Of a DNA stretch of 64,000 bases, positions 54,774 through 63,351 are shown piece by piece. The notes under the pieces are model-generated. The model ran no database searches. It saw only the letters and a list, made by a program, of their open reading frames with translations, and was not told the origin of the DNA. Numbering within the stretch: the first letter of the stretch is position 1; every line of letters begins with the position of its first letter. Source of the DNA: Paenibacillus abyssi (GTDB lineage Bacteria; Bacillota; Bacilli; Paenibacillales; Paenibacillaceae); NCBI RefSeq assembly GCF_014640295.1, contig NZ_BMGR01000004.1, forward strand, positions 186,001 to 250,000, in the 5' to 3' direction. Both the position numbers and the translations under genes were made by a program.

Positions 54774-55841
54774 TTACACTTGCGCGATAGCCGGATCATC
54801 CAGCCGGACGCGGCGTCCCTCCCGGGAAGATACATAGCTGGCAAGCACCATACGCAGCGACATCCGCCCTTCCTCGGCCGTTGCAATCGGTTCTCGCTCT
54901 CCTCTGATAAATTCAGCCAGCGGCTTAGCCAATCCGCGAATCCGATGCCCATGATGAGGCGGGCTTGCGATATCGTTTGCCGTCCAGGCTTCCGTAGACA
55001 CATCGAACCGCTTCAGCCCGGCCGCGCCCTCGGGCCGCGGGACATTGCAGCTGGGCACATCCCCGTAATTTTGCACGATTGTACCTCGTTCACAAATGAT
55101 TTCCGTCGTGTTCTCCGCTGCGGTGCACGTAAAGGAACAGCTCACTTCGGCAATCGGACCTCCGATATACCGGAACAATACAATACCGTTATCGTTTGGG
55201 ATTTCTGGATGATAAAGCGATTCCAATTCTGCAGTGATACTGTCCGGGGCACCGAGCAGCCAATGGATAAAATCAATCGGATGCGAGGAATCATCCGCCC
55301 AGATATCCCGGTTATAAGCGGGATCGACATGCCACGAGTCGACGAACTCATCGTTTAACGCTACTGGCAGCCCATGCCGGCGGCGAACCATGAATACCTG
55401 ACCAAGCTCGCCGCTCTCCAGCCACGCTTTCATTTGCAGGTTTTGCGCATCTACTCTCATCTGCCAGGCTAATGTAAACGGAACATGATGCTTATGAACA
55501 GCCTCTACGATCCGGTCCGCTTCAGCCAACGTGAGCGCCATTGGTTTTTGCAGCACGACGGCTTTGCCCTGCGCCGCAGCGGCTTCAACCAGTTCCGCAT
55601 GCAGCAAAGTCTCCGAAGCGATCACTACCGCCTGAATATCTTCACAGGCGAGCAGCTCATCGGCACTGGAGTACGCCTTGATCCCATAAGCTTGCCTGGC
55701 GGTCTCCAATCGTTTCGCATCATGATCCCAGCCTGCTGTAACCTTGACTCCGTGTTCGAGCTTGCCCCACTCCTCGCAGTATGCATTGACATGTCCGTGC
55801 GCAAAACCGAGAATGCCTACGCCTATCGGTTTATCCATCAT
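54774..55841 (-). CDS. Gfo/Idh/MocA-family oxidoreductase (operon member 3)
   Basis: A 355-residue NAD(P)-dependent enzyme: VGILGFAHGHVNAYCEEW, VVLQKPMALTLAEADRIV with the Lys in QKP, and WADDSSHPIDFIHWLLGAPD with active-site Asp/His. FAHGHVNAY in place of a Gly-rich GAGxxG loop and QKP for EKP put it in a different branch from members 1 and 2. GGAGGAGAGG precedes an ATGATG start. It is the first gene behind the operon's main promoter, the cre site and the AraC-type repeats. Confidence 0.9.
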   Translation of the reverse strand: MMDKPIGVGILGFAHGHVNAYCEEWGKLEHGVKVTAGWDHDAKRLETARQAYGIKAYSSADELLACEDIQAVVIASETLLHAELVEAAAAQGKAVVLQKPMALTLAEADRIVEAVHKHHVPFTLAWQMRVDAQNLQMKAWLESGELGQVFMVRRRHGLPVALNDEFVDSWHVDPAYNRDIWADDSSHPIDFIHWLLGAPDSITAELESLYHPEIPNDNGIVLFRYIGGPIAEVSCSFTCTAAENTTEIICERGTIVQNYGDVPSCNVPRPEGAAGLKRFDVSTEAWTANDIASPPHHGHRIRGLAKPLAEFIRGEREPIATAEEGRMSLRMVLASYVSSREGRRVRLDDPAIAQV

Positions 55842-55873
55842 TTCCTCTCCTCCGCAATTTGGCCCTGCATGGT

Positions 55874-55900
55874 TTGAAAACGTTTCCTATTTCTATCATA
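55874..55900 (-). promoter_or_regulatory. Operon promoter -10 and cre site
   Basis: TTGAAAACGTTTCCT (55874-55888) matches the CcpA consensus at every defined base. TATGAT on the minus strand (55895-55900) is a likely -10, placing the cre over the transcription start; the -35 at the expected distance (ATGAAG) is poor, as in activator-dependent promoters. Confidence 0.8.
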
Positions 55901-55927
55901 ATGAACTCTTTCGCCCGCTTCATGACT

Positions 55928-55960
55928 GATCGGGACAATCACATTTTCGATCCGGACAAA
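55928..55960. promoter_or_regulatory. AraC-type 21-bp spaced direct repeat
   Basis: GATCGGGACAAT and GATCCGGACAAA start exactly 21 bases apart and end just upstream of the weak -35 of the operon. Two-helical-turn spacing next to the -35 is the classic binding layout of AraC-family activators. Confidence 0.6.
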
Positions 55961-55976
55961 ATGAATATTCTTTTTC

Positions 55977-56348
55977 CTACTCTTCGGTTACCGGAAACGC
56001 CATCGTCGTGAACAGCGCCAATGCCTCCTGAGATGTGTCGAGCCTGCTGTGCTGAACGACAACCGGCACGCTGCTGTCTACTTTAATCGCATAAGGAACT
56101 CCCATAGGAACAGAGCTTCCTGTTTCGTCCTTTAATTTGTCCAACCGGATATGATGTGTCCGCTGTGCGCCGCAGGTGGACAAAAATCGATCCATCGGCT
56201 CCCTGTCCTCGAAATAAAAGGTTAACCGAATATCAGCACCCTGATCTCCTAAATTCAACACACAAACGGCTTCATGGCTCACTTCTTCTCCCGTACTCTT
56301 CGGCTGAAGAAATCCATCCGGTATTATCCAGGTTTTTTTGCCAATCAT
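55977..56348 (-). CDS. ASRT-family (sensory rhodopsin transducer-like) protein
   Basis: A 123-residue protein of the Anabaena sensory rhodopsin transducer family: KTWIIPDGFLQPKSTGEE, SHEAVCVLNLGDQGADIRLT, FYFEDREPMDRF, HHIRLDKLKDETG and VPVVVQHSRLDTSQEALALF. Family members are small beta-rich tetramers; most occur in bacteria without rhodopsin, often beside carbohydrate genes, and are thought to bind a sugar-like ligand. No rhodopsin gene is seen here. GGGAG lies 8 nt before the ATG. A further half-site of the operon's direct repeat lies upstream, which suggests co-regulation with the sulfatase/rhamnosidase operon. Confidence 0.85.
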   Translation of the reverse strand: MIGKKTWIIPDGFLQPKSTGEEVSHEAVCVLNLGDQGADIRLTFYFEDREPMDRFLSTCGAQRTHHIRLDKLKDETGSSVPMGVPYAIKVDSSVPVVVQHSRLDTSQEALALFTTMAFPVTEE

Positions 56349-56426
56349 ACGCTCTGCTCCCTTCCGTCGAACAAGAATATACTTCTCGATCTAAGCGTAT
56401 CGTTTTCCATTGAATTGTTCATTGTC

Positions 56427-56459
56427 ATATGCGACACCTTGCTGTTCGATCGGGACAAT
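56427..56459. promoter_or_regulatory. Second copy of the AraC-type repeat, before the ASRT gene
   Basis: GATCGGGACAAT (56448) is identical to the first half-site of the operon promoter; a degenerate GCGACA half lies 21 bases away. No strong -10 could be assigned. Confidence 0.4.
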
Positions 56460-56478
56460 TCAGGTTCTCAAAAACAAA

Positions 56479-56512
56479 CAAGGCTTGAGCGGTAAACCCT
56501 GCTCAAGCCTTG
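56479..56512 (-). terminator. Terminator of the chemoreceptor gene
   Basis: Perfect 12-base stem (CAAGGCTTGAGC / GCTCAAGCCTTG, 10-nt loop) followed by a T-rich stretch on the minus strand. Confidence 0.85.
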
Positions 56513-56535
56513 CCGCGTACTAATCCTGCGTGTTC

Positions 56536-58296
56536 TTACATTTTAAACTTCCTGATCACATCCTGTAACTCTTCGGCCATTCCCGAAAGAGTTTGGGCGG
56601 ATGAAGTAATTTCTTCCATAGAGGCTAATTGCTCCTCCGCCGCTGCAGCTACGCTCTGAGCGTTTCCTGCTGCTTCTTGCGATATGACAGACACCATTTC
56701 CATCGTATGAACCATGTCCTTCGTACCGTCATTCACCTGTTGTACGATCGCCGCCGCCTCTTGGGATTGAAGAGACACCTCTTCGACCATTTTTAATATT
56801 CGTTTAAAGGCATCTCCCGTTTGATTTACCGTTCGAATCCCTTCATTCACGGATCTTTGCCCCATATGCATCGATTCCACCGCTCCGGCGATTTCTTTTT
56901 GAATCTGCCCAATGAGCTCCCTGATTCCTTCTGTTGCAGCACCCGATTGTTCCGCCAGCTTCCGGACTTCACCGGCAACGACCGCAAATCCACGTCCATG
57001 CTCCCCAGCACGTGCAGCCTCTATAGCCGCATTTAAGGCAAGTAAATTCGTTTGATTGGATATTTCAGTAATTAAACTTACAATTTCGCCGATCTCATTT
57101 GATTTTTCTCCAAGAATATTAACCACTTGTGTTGTATTTTGTACTTGCTGCTGTACCTCGTTCATTTGATGAACCGCTTGATTCACAACATCATTCCCAA
57201 GAGAGGCTTCATTACTTGCAGCATCCGACAGCCCGGCAACGGATTGTATGGATGCCGATATTGTTTCCAAACCCTGAGAGGTTTCGAGTGCGGTCCGATT
57301 AGCAACCGATACCCGTTGGACCTGCTGTTCAGAGCCTGACGAAACCTCCTGGATAGCCAGGGTGATCTGTTCTGTCGCCTTACCCGTCTGGTCGGCGCCG
57401 GCCGATAATTGCTCCGCTGAGGCAGTCAACCGATCTGCACTGGAATTGACTTGAGAAATAACCCTCTTCAGGTTTATCACCATGGCATTGAAATGCCCGG
57501 TTAATTGGCCTAGCTCATCTCTGCTTTGGATTTTAAGCTCCTCAAGCGTAAGGTCTCCGCTTGCTACCCGTTTTGAGTATTCTGTGATCCGGTTAATCGG
57601 CCTTGTGATTCGCCTGACAAAGAATAACATCACTATTATCCCAACGATCACCGAAACCAAAAGGGTAATGGCCATGCTTTCAAGGATGCGGTTCGCCCCG
57701 CTATTGTAATCGCTCATATACGAACCGACAACTACAATCCATCCCCAATCCGTTTCCATCTTGGAATAGGTAATTTTGGAGGCCACTTGAGCGGAATTAG
57801 GCAAAGGCCAATCATAAATGAGATAGCCGCCGTTATTCCGGCCTAATTTCACTAATTCTTGTCCCAGCATCCGACCGTCTTCTAACACTACGTCCCATAG
57901 ACTATCCCCTTCTATGTTGGGGTGGGCCAGCAGCATTCCATCCCCGTCAAGAATATAAAAATAACCATGCTCGCCCAAATCGATATCCTTGTTGATGGGA
58001 CGCTTTCCATCAGAGCCCAATGGCCCTAATATCTTCTCCTTCACGCTTTCCTGCGCTTCCTCCAGCGTGATATTTCCTTTTTCCACTTCTTTATTTAAAA
58101 GCTCAATGGTCGATATAACCAGATTTACATCATTCTTCAGTTGAATTTTAGCCGAGTTGTTCATTTCTTCTTTTGCATTCATATAACTTATAACGCCGAC
58201 TGTAATGCTTGGAATGCAAAGCAGCATAAGGGAAATCATAATTAATTTGGTTGATAAGGACCGGAAAGAGAATGTGATGTGTTTACGCAAATTCAT
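56536..58296 (-). CDS. Methyl-accepting chemotaxis protein with Cache domain
   Basis: A 586-residue membrane chemoreceptor: first membrane segment [20 protein letters not shown], periplasm-side single Cache domain ([40 protein letters not shown]), second membrane segment [23 protein letters not shown] ([18 protein letters not shown]), and the signalling hairpin tip [39 protein letters not shown]-type core, seen as [20 protein letters not shown]. Cache domains of this kind bind small organic acids. GGGGG precedes the ATG by 7 nt. It is monocistronic; the neighbouring sugar operon may share its ligand, but that is not shown. Confidence 0.94.
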   Translation of the reverse strand: MNLRKHITFSFRSLSTKLIMISLMLLCIPSITVGVISYMNAKEEMNNSAKIQLKNDVNLVISTIELLNKEVEKGNITLEEAQESVKEKILGPLGSDGKRPINKDIDLGEHGYFYILDGDGMLLAHPNIEGDSLWDVVLEDGRMLGQELVKLGRNNGGYLIYDWPLPNSAQVASKITYSKMETDWGWIVVVGSYMSDYNSGANRILESMAITLLVSVIVGIIVMLFFVRRITRPINRITEYSKRVASGDLTLEELKIQSRDELGQLTGHFNAMVINLKRVISQVNSSADRLTASAEQLSAGADQTGKATEQITLAIQEVSSGSEQQVQRVSVANRTALETSQGLETISASIQSVAGLSDAASNEASLGNDVVNQAVHQMNEVQQQVQNTTQVVNILGEKSNEIGEIVSLITEISNQTNLLALNAAIEAARAGEHGRGFAVVAGEVRKLAEQSGAATEGIRELIGQIQKEIAGAVESMHMGQRSVNEGIRTVNQTGDAFKRILKMVEEVSLQSQEAAAIVQQVNDGTKDMVHTMEMVSVISQEAAGNAQSVAAAAEEQLASMEEITSSAQTLSGMAEELQDVIRKFKM

Positions 58297-58352
58297 GCAG
58301 TTACCCCCAATGTGTTGTTGACGAGCGGTATTTCGATCACAATTGCTTCAGT

Positions 58353-58647
58353 TCAGCTTCCAAATATGGCTATGAGATCCACAATTTCTTCCTTCGTTAA
58401 ACCAATTGCCTTCTTGCACGCTTGGTCCCCTTCCGCACCCTCCGCCTCCATACTATTGATAATTTGAAATATACTGGAAAATATAGACACCAACGTTTTG
58501 TCCAGCTGGATAAGCTCCCTCTTTGTTCATTGCACTTAGCTTCACAAAGATTTCTTGCGCTGCTCCGCCAAAAAACACTTCCAGCTCAGAAACGATATCT
58601 CTAACAGCCTCATACCTTCCAATATCTTCTTTAATTGTAATCGGCAT
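58353..58647 (-). pseudogene. Small gene broken by a single-base frameshift
   Basis: Two overlapping frames read as one ~97-residue protein if one base is skipped. Frame 1 starts at an ATG with AAGGGG and gives MPITIKEDIGRYEAVRDIVS..FVKLSAMNK; a different frame then gives RELIQLDKTLVSIFSSIFQI..GLTKEEIVDLIAIFGS. The switch falls in AAAGAGGGAG, and the total length is 3n+1. Without the shift, frame 1 ends after 64 residues in an unnatural tail. I do not recognise the family. It may be a real decay event, a sequencing indel, or less likely programmed frameshifting. Confidence 0.5.
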
Positions 58648-58724
58648 ATTTCCCCTTATTTTTTAGAATAAATCTGCAAAGCGAGCTGAAACGACTGTCT
58701 CCATATTAAAAGCAGATTGAAATT

Positions 58725-58768
58725 AAAAAAACCGGTAATTTAAGGGAATATCCTTAAATTACCGGTTT
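58725..58768 (-). terminator. Strong terminator after the surface protease gene
   Basis: Perfect 17-base inverted repeat (AAACCGGTAATTTAAGG and complement, 6-nt loop) followed by a T-run on the minus strand. Confidence 0.9.
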
Positions 58769-58874
58769 ATCGTCAACGGATCATTAGATCTTTTGAATAA
58801 TCTGCCATATCTCTATGTCTCTTCATTTGATTTGTTACAGAGTACAAATGATATGAATATTACGACATATCCAG

Positions 58875-61800
58875 CTAAGATGGAATGATTGAAAACAATT
58901 GGTAGACAGCTCTCGCTGCCTGTGCTCTGCTTGTTATTCCTTTCGGTTCAAACCGCTGATCAGGCATACCGTGAAGAAGCCCCAATACAGCTGCCGCGCG
59001 GACATATTCTCTTGCCCACGGGCTTATTTCCATCTCATCCTTGTAGCTCATACGCTCATTCTCTCCGATCTCACTAAGCTGTTTCCCGGCAGCGGACAAG
59101 TATGCCTTCACCAGCATCGCAGCCATCTGTTCCCTGGTCAATGCTTTGTCCGGTTCAAAACGGGTGCTGCTTACCCCGTTAATAATCCCCGCCTCAAAAG
59201 CCCTCATAACTTCTTGGGCATACCAAGCGTTTGCCGGTACATCATGAAAGTGAATCCCCTCAGCCTGCTCATCCAGAAGAAGCGTCCTTGCCAAAAGGGA
59301 AGCAAACTGTGCCCGGTTTACTTGTACGCCCGGTATAAACTGTGATGCGTTGACACCTGTGATGATTTGCTTGGATGCCAAGGTTTCAATCTCTTTACGG
59401 GCCCAATGCCCCTTAATGTCGTCGAAGGTTTTATCAAGCTCAAACACACCATAAGTAGAAAAATGCTTTACATTAGCTTCGATCAAGCCTCCGGTTATTT
59501 TGCCCCCTGCATAGACCCAGCTATTTTTAGTCTCTTCAAACAGGAAAATGCCTAGTTTATCCGGATCGTAGCCGGTATTATCAATCAAGAAAGAGATTTT
59601 AACAGGCGTGTTGAACCTGGTTATCTTTTTGCCGTCAGCTGATAAGTTAAAGTCATATAATGGCGACCGCCGTTCGCCTTCAAACGTTTTTGCCGGACGG
59701 ATATCGCTCTCGGTCTTCTTTTGGGCGATAAAGGTAACGTCGGCATCAACTGCTGCTTTTTCTATCGCTCCCGGAGGAAACGAGAGGGTGAAATCGTCCG
59801 CTTCAATATTCACGGTCTTCTTGCCCGCCGCAGCAAGCTGGAGCGCCTTTATAGGTAGAATCACATAGACTTGATCAATATCGTCATTAGCTCTCGCATC
59901 GATTGTCACTACATTAATTGTGTTATCTTCAATAAGCTTTACCAGTTCATTCTGCTCCGGCCTTACATGAACAACCTTTCCGCGTTCCCCGGAAACGATT
60001 TCTTTCTCCGGCGCCGCTGGCGTCGGTGCAGGTACAGGAGTCGGCGTTGGCGTCGGTGCTGGTATTGGTGCCGGAGCTGGTGGCGTCGGTGCCGGGGCAG
60101 GGACTGGGACAATCACCTCCCCGCCAGCGCTGCTGTCAGGCATCGCAGAAGCACTCTCTGGGTTAATTATATAGTGGTAATAAGCTTTTTCACTGAACAC
60201 ATGGTTCTTCAATGAGAAAACAGTGAGCACGCCGGACTCCGTGATCGGTATGGAGCCGTTGTATACTCCCGATGTTACGTTGCCACCAACTGCAGCGCTG
60301 AACATATAATAAACCTTGGCCCCTTGTGTGTTGTCCGACAAGCTGACCGTTTGTTTGCCGTTATAAACGCCGCTTACAAGATTCGCTACCGGCGTACGCG
60401 GTCTGCGGATCAATTCGTAAAACTTGGAACGGATCATACGGTCTCCGTCCAATCGATTAGCACTGTAAATGACAAAATGATAAACATCCTGATCCGGCAG
60501 GGTCAATGTCGCTGCACCATCTCCCGCCTGAAGGGGAATATCGCTCTCAGAGATGAGCGTTCTTGTTATTGCACCAAGCGGTTCATCTTCTTTGACACTC
60601 CAAGCCTGCAGAGCAGCTCCAGCATCTTGCCCGATAATAGCTCCATACGAATCAACGATGCGAACATCAGCTTTTACCTTACGCTCGCTTGCGAATAAAC
60701 TCGTGTCCAAATCCATTTGAAGCCTCGGAAATGTGTATGCCCCTTCGCTCCTGATCAGGCCGCTCCCAAAGTATTCAGCCATCGTAGAAGGCTCGAGCCG
60801 ATATGAATTGTCATTGTAATTCAACCTTGTTAAAGAAATCTCTCTTGCTGTATCCTGAAGGATCTGGCGGATTTCCCCTGCTGTCAATGCTGGATTGCGC
60901 GATTTCAGCAGCGCGGCAAAACCCGCAGCGAACGGTGCCGCCTGCGACGTACCGTGCATTACGGCATACCCGTCTCCAATCACATTGGGCTCTTCAAGAT
61001 AAGTGCTGTAAATGTTAACGCCCGGCGCAGCAATATCCACTTTACCTATGTTGGAAAAATCGGCGATGGTTAGTGAATGATCTGCAAGCTGTGCCAGCGC
61101 CCCGACGCTGACCACTTCAGGATAAGCAGCCGGATAATTCGTCAACCCGAAATATCGTCCCGTATCATTGCTTGATTGGAAAAGCTGACCGGGTTCGCTG
61201 CCAATCCAATGGTTGCTATCGTTACCGGAAGCCGAAAAAATTAATATACCCTGGGCAGCCGCTCTCTTCACCGCATCATGAACCGCATTGCTACTGGAAT
61301 AAAAACCCAAACTTAAATTAATAAAGTCCACCTGCTGCTGCATGGCGTATTCTATCCCGGATAGAAGTCCGGCAGTATCCCCTATACCATTATTATTTAA
61401 TATTTTAACCGGTACAATGGATGTACCTGGTGCGATGCCTGCGTATCCATCCGGATGCTGTGCATTCGCAGCGATAATGCCTGCCACATGCGTACCATGA
61501 CCGTTATAGTCTTGAGGGGGAGCACTCGGATTACGGGCGATTTCTGAGGTCACAAAATTTTTGCCTGGAAGCAGGTGACCTGCCAGATCGGGATGATCCA
61601 GGTCAACTCCGGTATCAAGGACAGCAACCTTTACTCTCTTGTTTTGTTCAGGTGTTGTAAACTCCCGCGCTTGTGCAAGGCCCGTCACCTGCTGTCCCCA
61701 TGTTTTCATATAAACCGGATCGGAAGGATTAAAATAAACGGATTCTGTAACCACAGTGGAAGTGTAAACCCGGTAGACCGGCTCAGCATAAGCAACTGCA

Positions 61801-62108
61801 GGATCGGATTCAAGCTGCTCAATCTTTTCTATTACATCCATATTAGGAGAATAGTCCAGTTTCTTATAACTTGTCCCTGATATATTGGTTACCGATCGAG
61901 CGCCGAAGTTGCGGTTGTCCGGTCTTTGTTTATATTTAATCAAGATTTGACCCGGTAACGCTTCTTCGGTACGAACGAGCTGGCCATCAGCGGAATTGCC
62001 ATCTGATGAACCTTCGCCGTACGAGGTAGAAACGGGGAAGAATACAAACAATAGCAATGAGATAACCATCAAAACTTTGATATCATACAAACCATTTGTC
62101 TTGTACAT
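58875..62108 (-). CDS. Cell-surface subtilisin (S8) protease with three SLH domains
   Basis: A 1077-residue exported protease. Signal segment IKVLMVISLLLFVFFPVSTS; I9-type propeptide (GQILIKYKQRP..VAYAEPVYRV, about 50-115); S8 domain with Asp165 in VAVLDTGVDLDHPDL, His204 in NGHGTHVAGIIA and Ser388 in MHGTSQAAPFA; Ala/Pro/Thr-rich linker (about residues 670-705); a region with a ZU5-like stretch (DDFTLSFPPGAIEKAAVDAD); and three C-terminal SLH units (FDDIKGHWARKEIETLASK; FHDVPANAWYAQEVMRAFEA; ISPWAREYVRAAAVLGLLHG). The SLH units should tether it to wall polymer. ATG (MYKTNG) has AAGGAGG 9 nt upstream. Monocistronic, with its own promoter and terminator. Confidence 0.93.
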   Translation of the reverse strand: MYKTNGLYDIKVLMVISLLLFVFFPVSTSYGEGSSDGNSADGQLVRTEEALPGQILIKYKQRPDNRNFGARSVTNISGTSYKKLDYSPNMDVIEKIEQLESDPAVAYAEPVYRVYTSTVVTESVYFNPSDPVYMKTWGQQVTGLAQAREFTTPEQNKRVKVAVLDTGVDLDHPDLAGHLLPGKNFVTSEIARNPSAPPQDYNGHGTHVAGIIAANAQHPDGYAGIAPGTSIVPVKILNNNGIGDTAGLLSGIEYAMQQQVDFINLSLGFYSSSNAVHDAVKRAAAQGILIFSASGNDSNHWIGSEPGQLFQSSNDTGRYFGLTNYPAAYPEVVSVGALAQLADHSLTIADFSNIGKVDIAAPGVNIYSTYLEEPNVIGDGYAVMHGTSQAAPFAAGFAALLKSRNPALTAGEIRQILQDTAREISLTRLNYNDNSYRLEPSTMAEYFGSGLIRSEGAYTFPRLQMDLDTSLFASERKVKADVRIVDSYGAIIGQDAGAALQAWSVKEDEPLGAITRTLISESDIPLQAGDGAATLTLPDQDVYHFVIYSANRLDGDRMIRSKFYELIRRPRTPVANLVSGVYNGKQTVSLSDNTQGAKVYYMFSAAVGGNVTSGVYNGSIPITESGVLTVFSLKNHVFSEKAYYHYIINPESASAMPDSSAGGEVIVPVPAPAPTPPAPAPIPAPTPTPTPVPAPTPAAPEKEIVSGERGKVVHVRPEQNELVKLIEDNTINVVTIDARANDDIDQVYVILPIKALQLAAAGKKTVNIEADDFTLSFPPGAIEKAAVDADVTFIAQKKTESDIRPAKTFEGERRSPLYDFNLSADGKKITRFNTPVKISFLIDNTGYDPDKLGIFLFEETKNSWVYAGGKITGGLIEANVKHFSTYGVFELDKTFDDIKGHWARKEIETLASKQIITGVNASQFIPGVQVNRAQFASLLARTLLLDEQAEGIHFHDVPANAWYAQEVMRAFEAGIINGVSSTRFEPDKALTREQMAAMLVKAYLSAAGKQLSEIGENERMSYKDEMEISPWAREYVRAAAVLGLLHGMPDQRFEPKGITSRAQAARAVYQLFSIIPS

Positions 62109-62176
62109 CAATATCAACCTCCTTAACAAGTGAAATGTTTAATTAGTTCTCACCAACCTCTTCTTTCTTGTTATTC

Positions 62177-62204
62177 TGTATAAAATTACTAATTATTGTT
62201 ACAA
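62177..62204 (-). promoter_or_regulatory. Probable promoter of the surface protease gene
   Basis: TTGTAA and TATACA with a 16-base spacer on the minus strand, about 70 bases before the protease start codon. Confidence 0.5.
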
Positions 62205-62338
62205 TGAACGTTATAAATCACTTAAAATTTATATTATATTATAAACTTATCCATATATTTTGAAGGCTGCTGGTTGATAGAGTTATATTATAAATAATAA
62301 ACTAATTGTTATATTCACTAAACTTTATAAGTTAAATT

Positions 62339-62374
62339 AAAAGAACAGCTCTTCCAATAATGGATGAGCTGTTC
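62339..62374 (-). terminator. Terminator of the 5'-3' exonuclease gene
   Basis: GAACAGCTC / GAGCTGTTC stem with a 14-nt loop followed by TTTT on the minus strand. Confidence 0.75.
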
Positions 62375-62424
62375 CTTGTTCAGCCTGCAAAATGACCGTT
62401 AAATGCCAATTAAGACGGATGGGA

Positions 62425-63327
62425 TCACCCAATCAGCTTAATCAAGCTGCCGAACTCCAGTTCCTCGAACTTGTTCACCACATTCGCCCGGTTCAGCGTC
62501 CAGCGGCACTGCTGCAGCTCAATAGCGACAGGCGCATCGCAGCGGATGCGCGCCAAATCGCGTGACAGATGGAGCATCTCCAGATCCGCTTCGATCTTGG
62601 CACGGATGCTTTTGGAAAGCTCCGGCAGACGCTCCAACATGATATCGATCGTGCCGTAATCTTGGATTAGCTTCAACGCTGTTTTCTCCCCGATGCCTTT
62701 TACGCCCGGGTAATTATCGCTTGTGTCGCCCATCAAGCCTTTCAGATCAATGATCTGAGCCGGTGTTAGCTTGCGTTCCTCCAATAAAAATTGCGGTGTA
62801 TACACTGCATAATTGCCATGGCCTTTTTTCATGATGACAACGGTGACCCGATCATCCACTAGCTGCAGCATATCATGATCGCCCGTTAACACGAATACTT
62901 CTGCATCCTTGCTGTGGAACCTTGCAAGCGTCCCGATACAATCGTCGGCCTCAAACCCGGCAATCCCGACATTAGGGATCCCGAAGCTGTCCACAACCTC
63001 TTTCACCAGATCAAACTGCGGAATCAGATCGATCGGCGCTTCCGGCCGGTTCGCCTTGTAATTAGCGAACTGCTCTGTCCGAAACGTCGTGCTTCCCATA
63101 TCCCAGCAGCATACAATATGCGTAGGCTCGAACTTCTTAACGGCATCCCAGAAATACCGTACAAAACCGTGTACGCCATTCACTGGAATACCCGAGTTGG
63201 TGCGGCGGATTGAGCCCGTGAACGATGTGGCAAAGTATGCGCGGAACAAAAGTGCCATTCCATCCACCAACAGCAATCGGTTTGGTCTATCCGCCGCCTG
63301 CAACTCTATCTCCATCTCAACTTGCAT
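62425..63327 (-). CDS. 5'-3' exonuclease (PolA N-domain / ExoIX-like)
   Basis: A 300-residue stand-alone FEN-type nuclease like Bacillus YpcP. It trims 5' flaps and RNA primers. Metal-binding acids lie in LLLVDGMALLFRAYF, GFEADDCIGTLARF, FVLTGDHDMLQLVDD and DLKGLMGDTSDNYPGVKGIGEKTA, where the helix-hairpin-helix that binds DNA begins. GGGGAG is 5-6 nt before the ATG. A gap of only 24 bases separates it from the upstream aminotransferase gene, so the two may be co-transcribed. Confidence 0.93.
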   Translation of the reverse strand: MQVEMEIELQAADRPNRLLLVDGMALLFRAYFATSFTGSIRRTNSGIPVNGVHGFVRYFWDAVKKFEPTHIVCCWDMGSTTFRTEQFANYKANRPEAPIDLIPQFDLVKEVVDSFGIPNVGIAGFEADDCIGTLARFHSKDAEVFVLTGDHDMLQLVDDRVTVVIMKKGHGNYAVYTPQFLLEERKLTPAQIIDLKGLMGDTSDNYPGVKGIGEKTALKLIQDYGTIDIMLERLPELSKSIRAKIEADLEMLHLSRDLARIRCDAPVAIELQQCRWTLNRANVVNKFEELEFGSLIKLIG

Positions 63328-63351
63328 TTCTTCTCCCCCGTTTCCCCAAAA

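Larger units (their letters stand above)
62109..62424. other. AT-rich intergenic stretch
   Basis: Markedly richer in A and T than the surroundings. It holds the protease ribosome site and promoter on the right-to-left strand and the exonuclease terminator; I see no gene. Confidence 0.6.

Noticed and set aside
54155-55358. Open frames of over 200 codons antisense to the Gfo/Idh genes
   Set aside because: Shadows of real genes; no start context and no domain resemblance.
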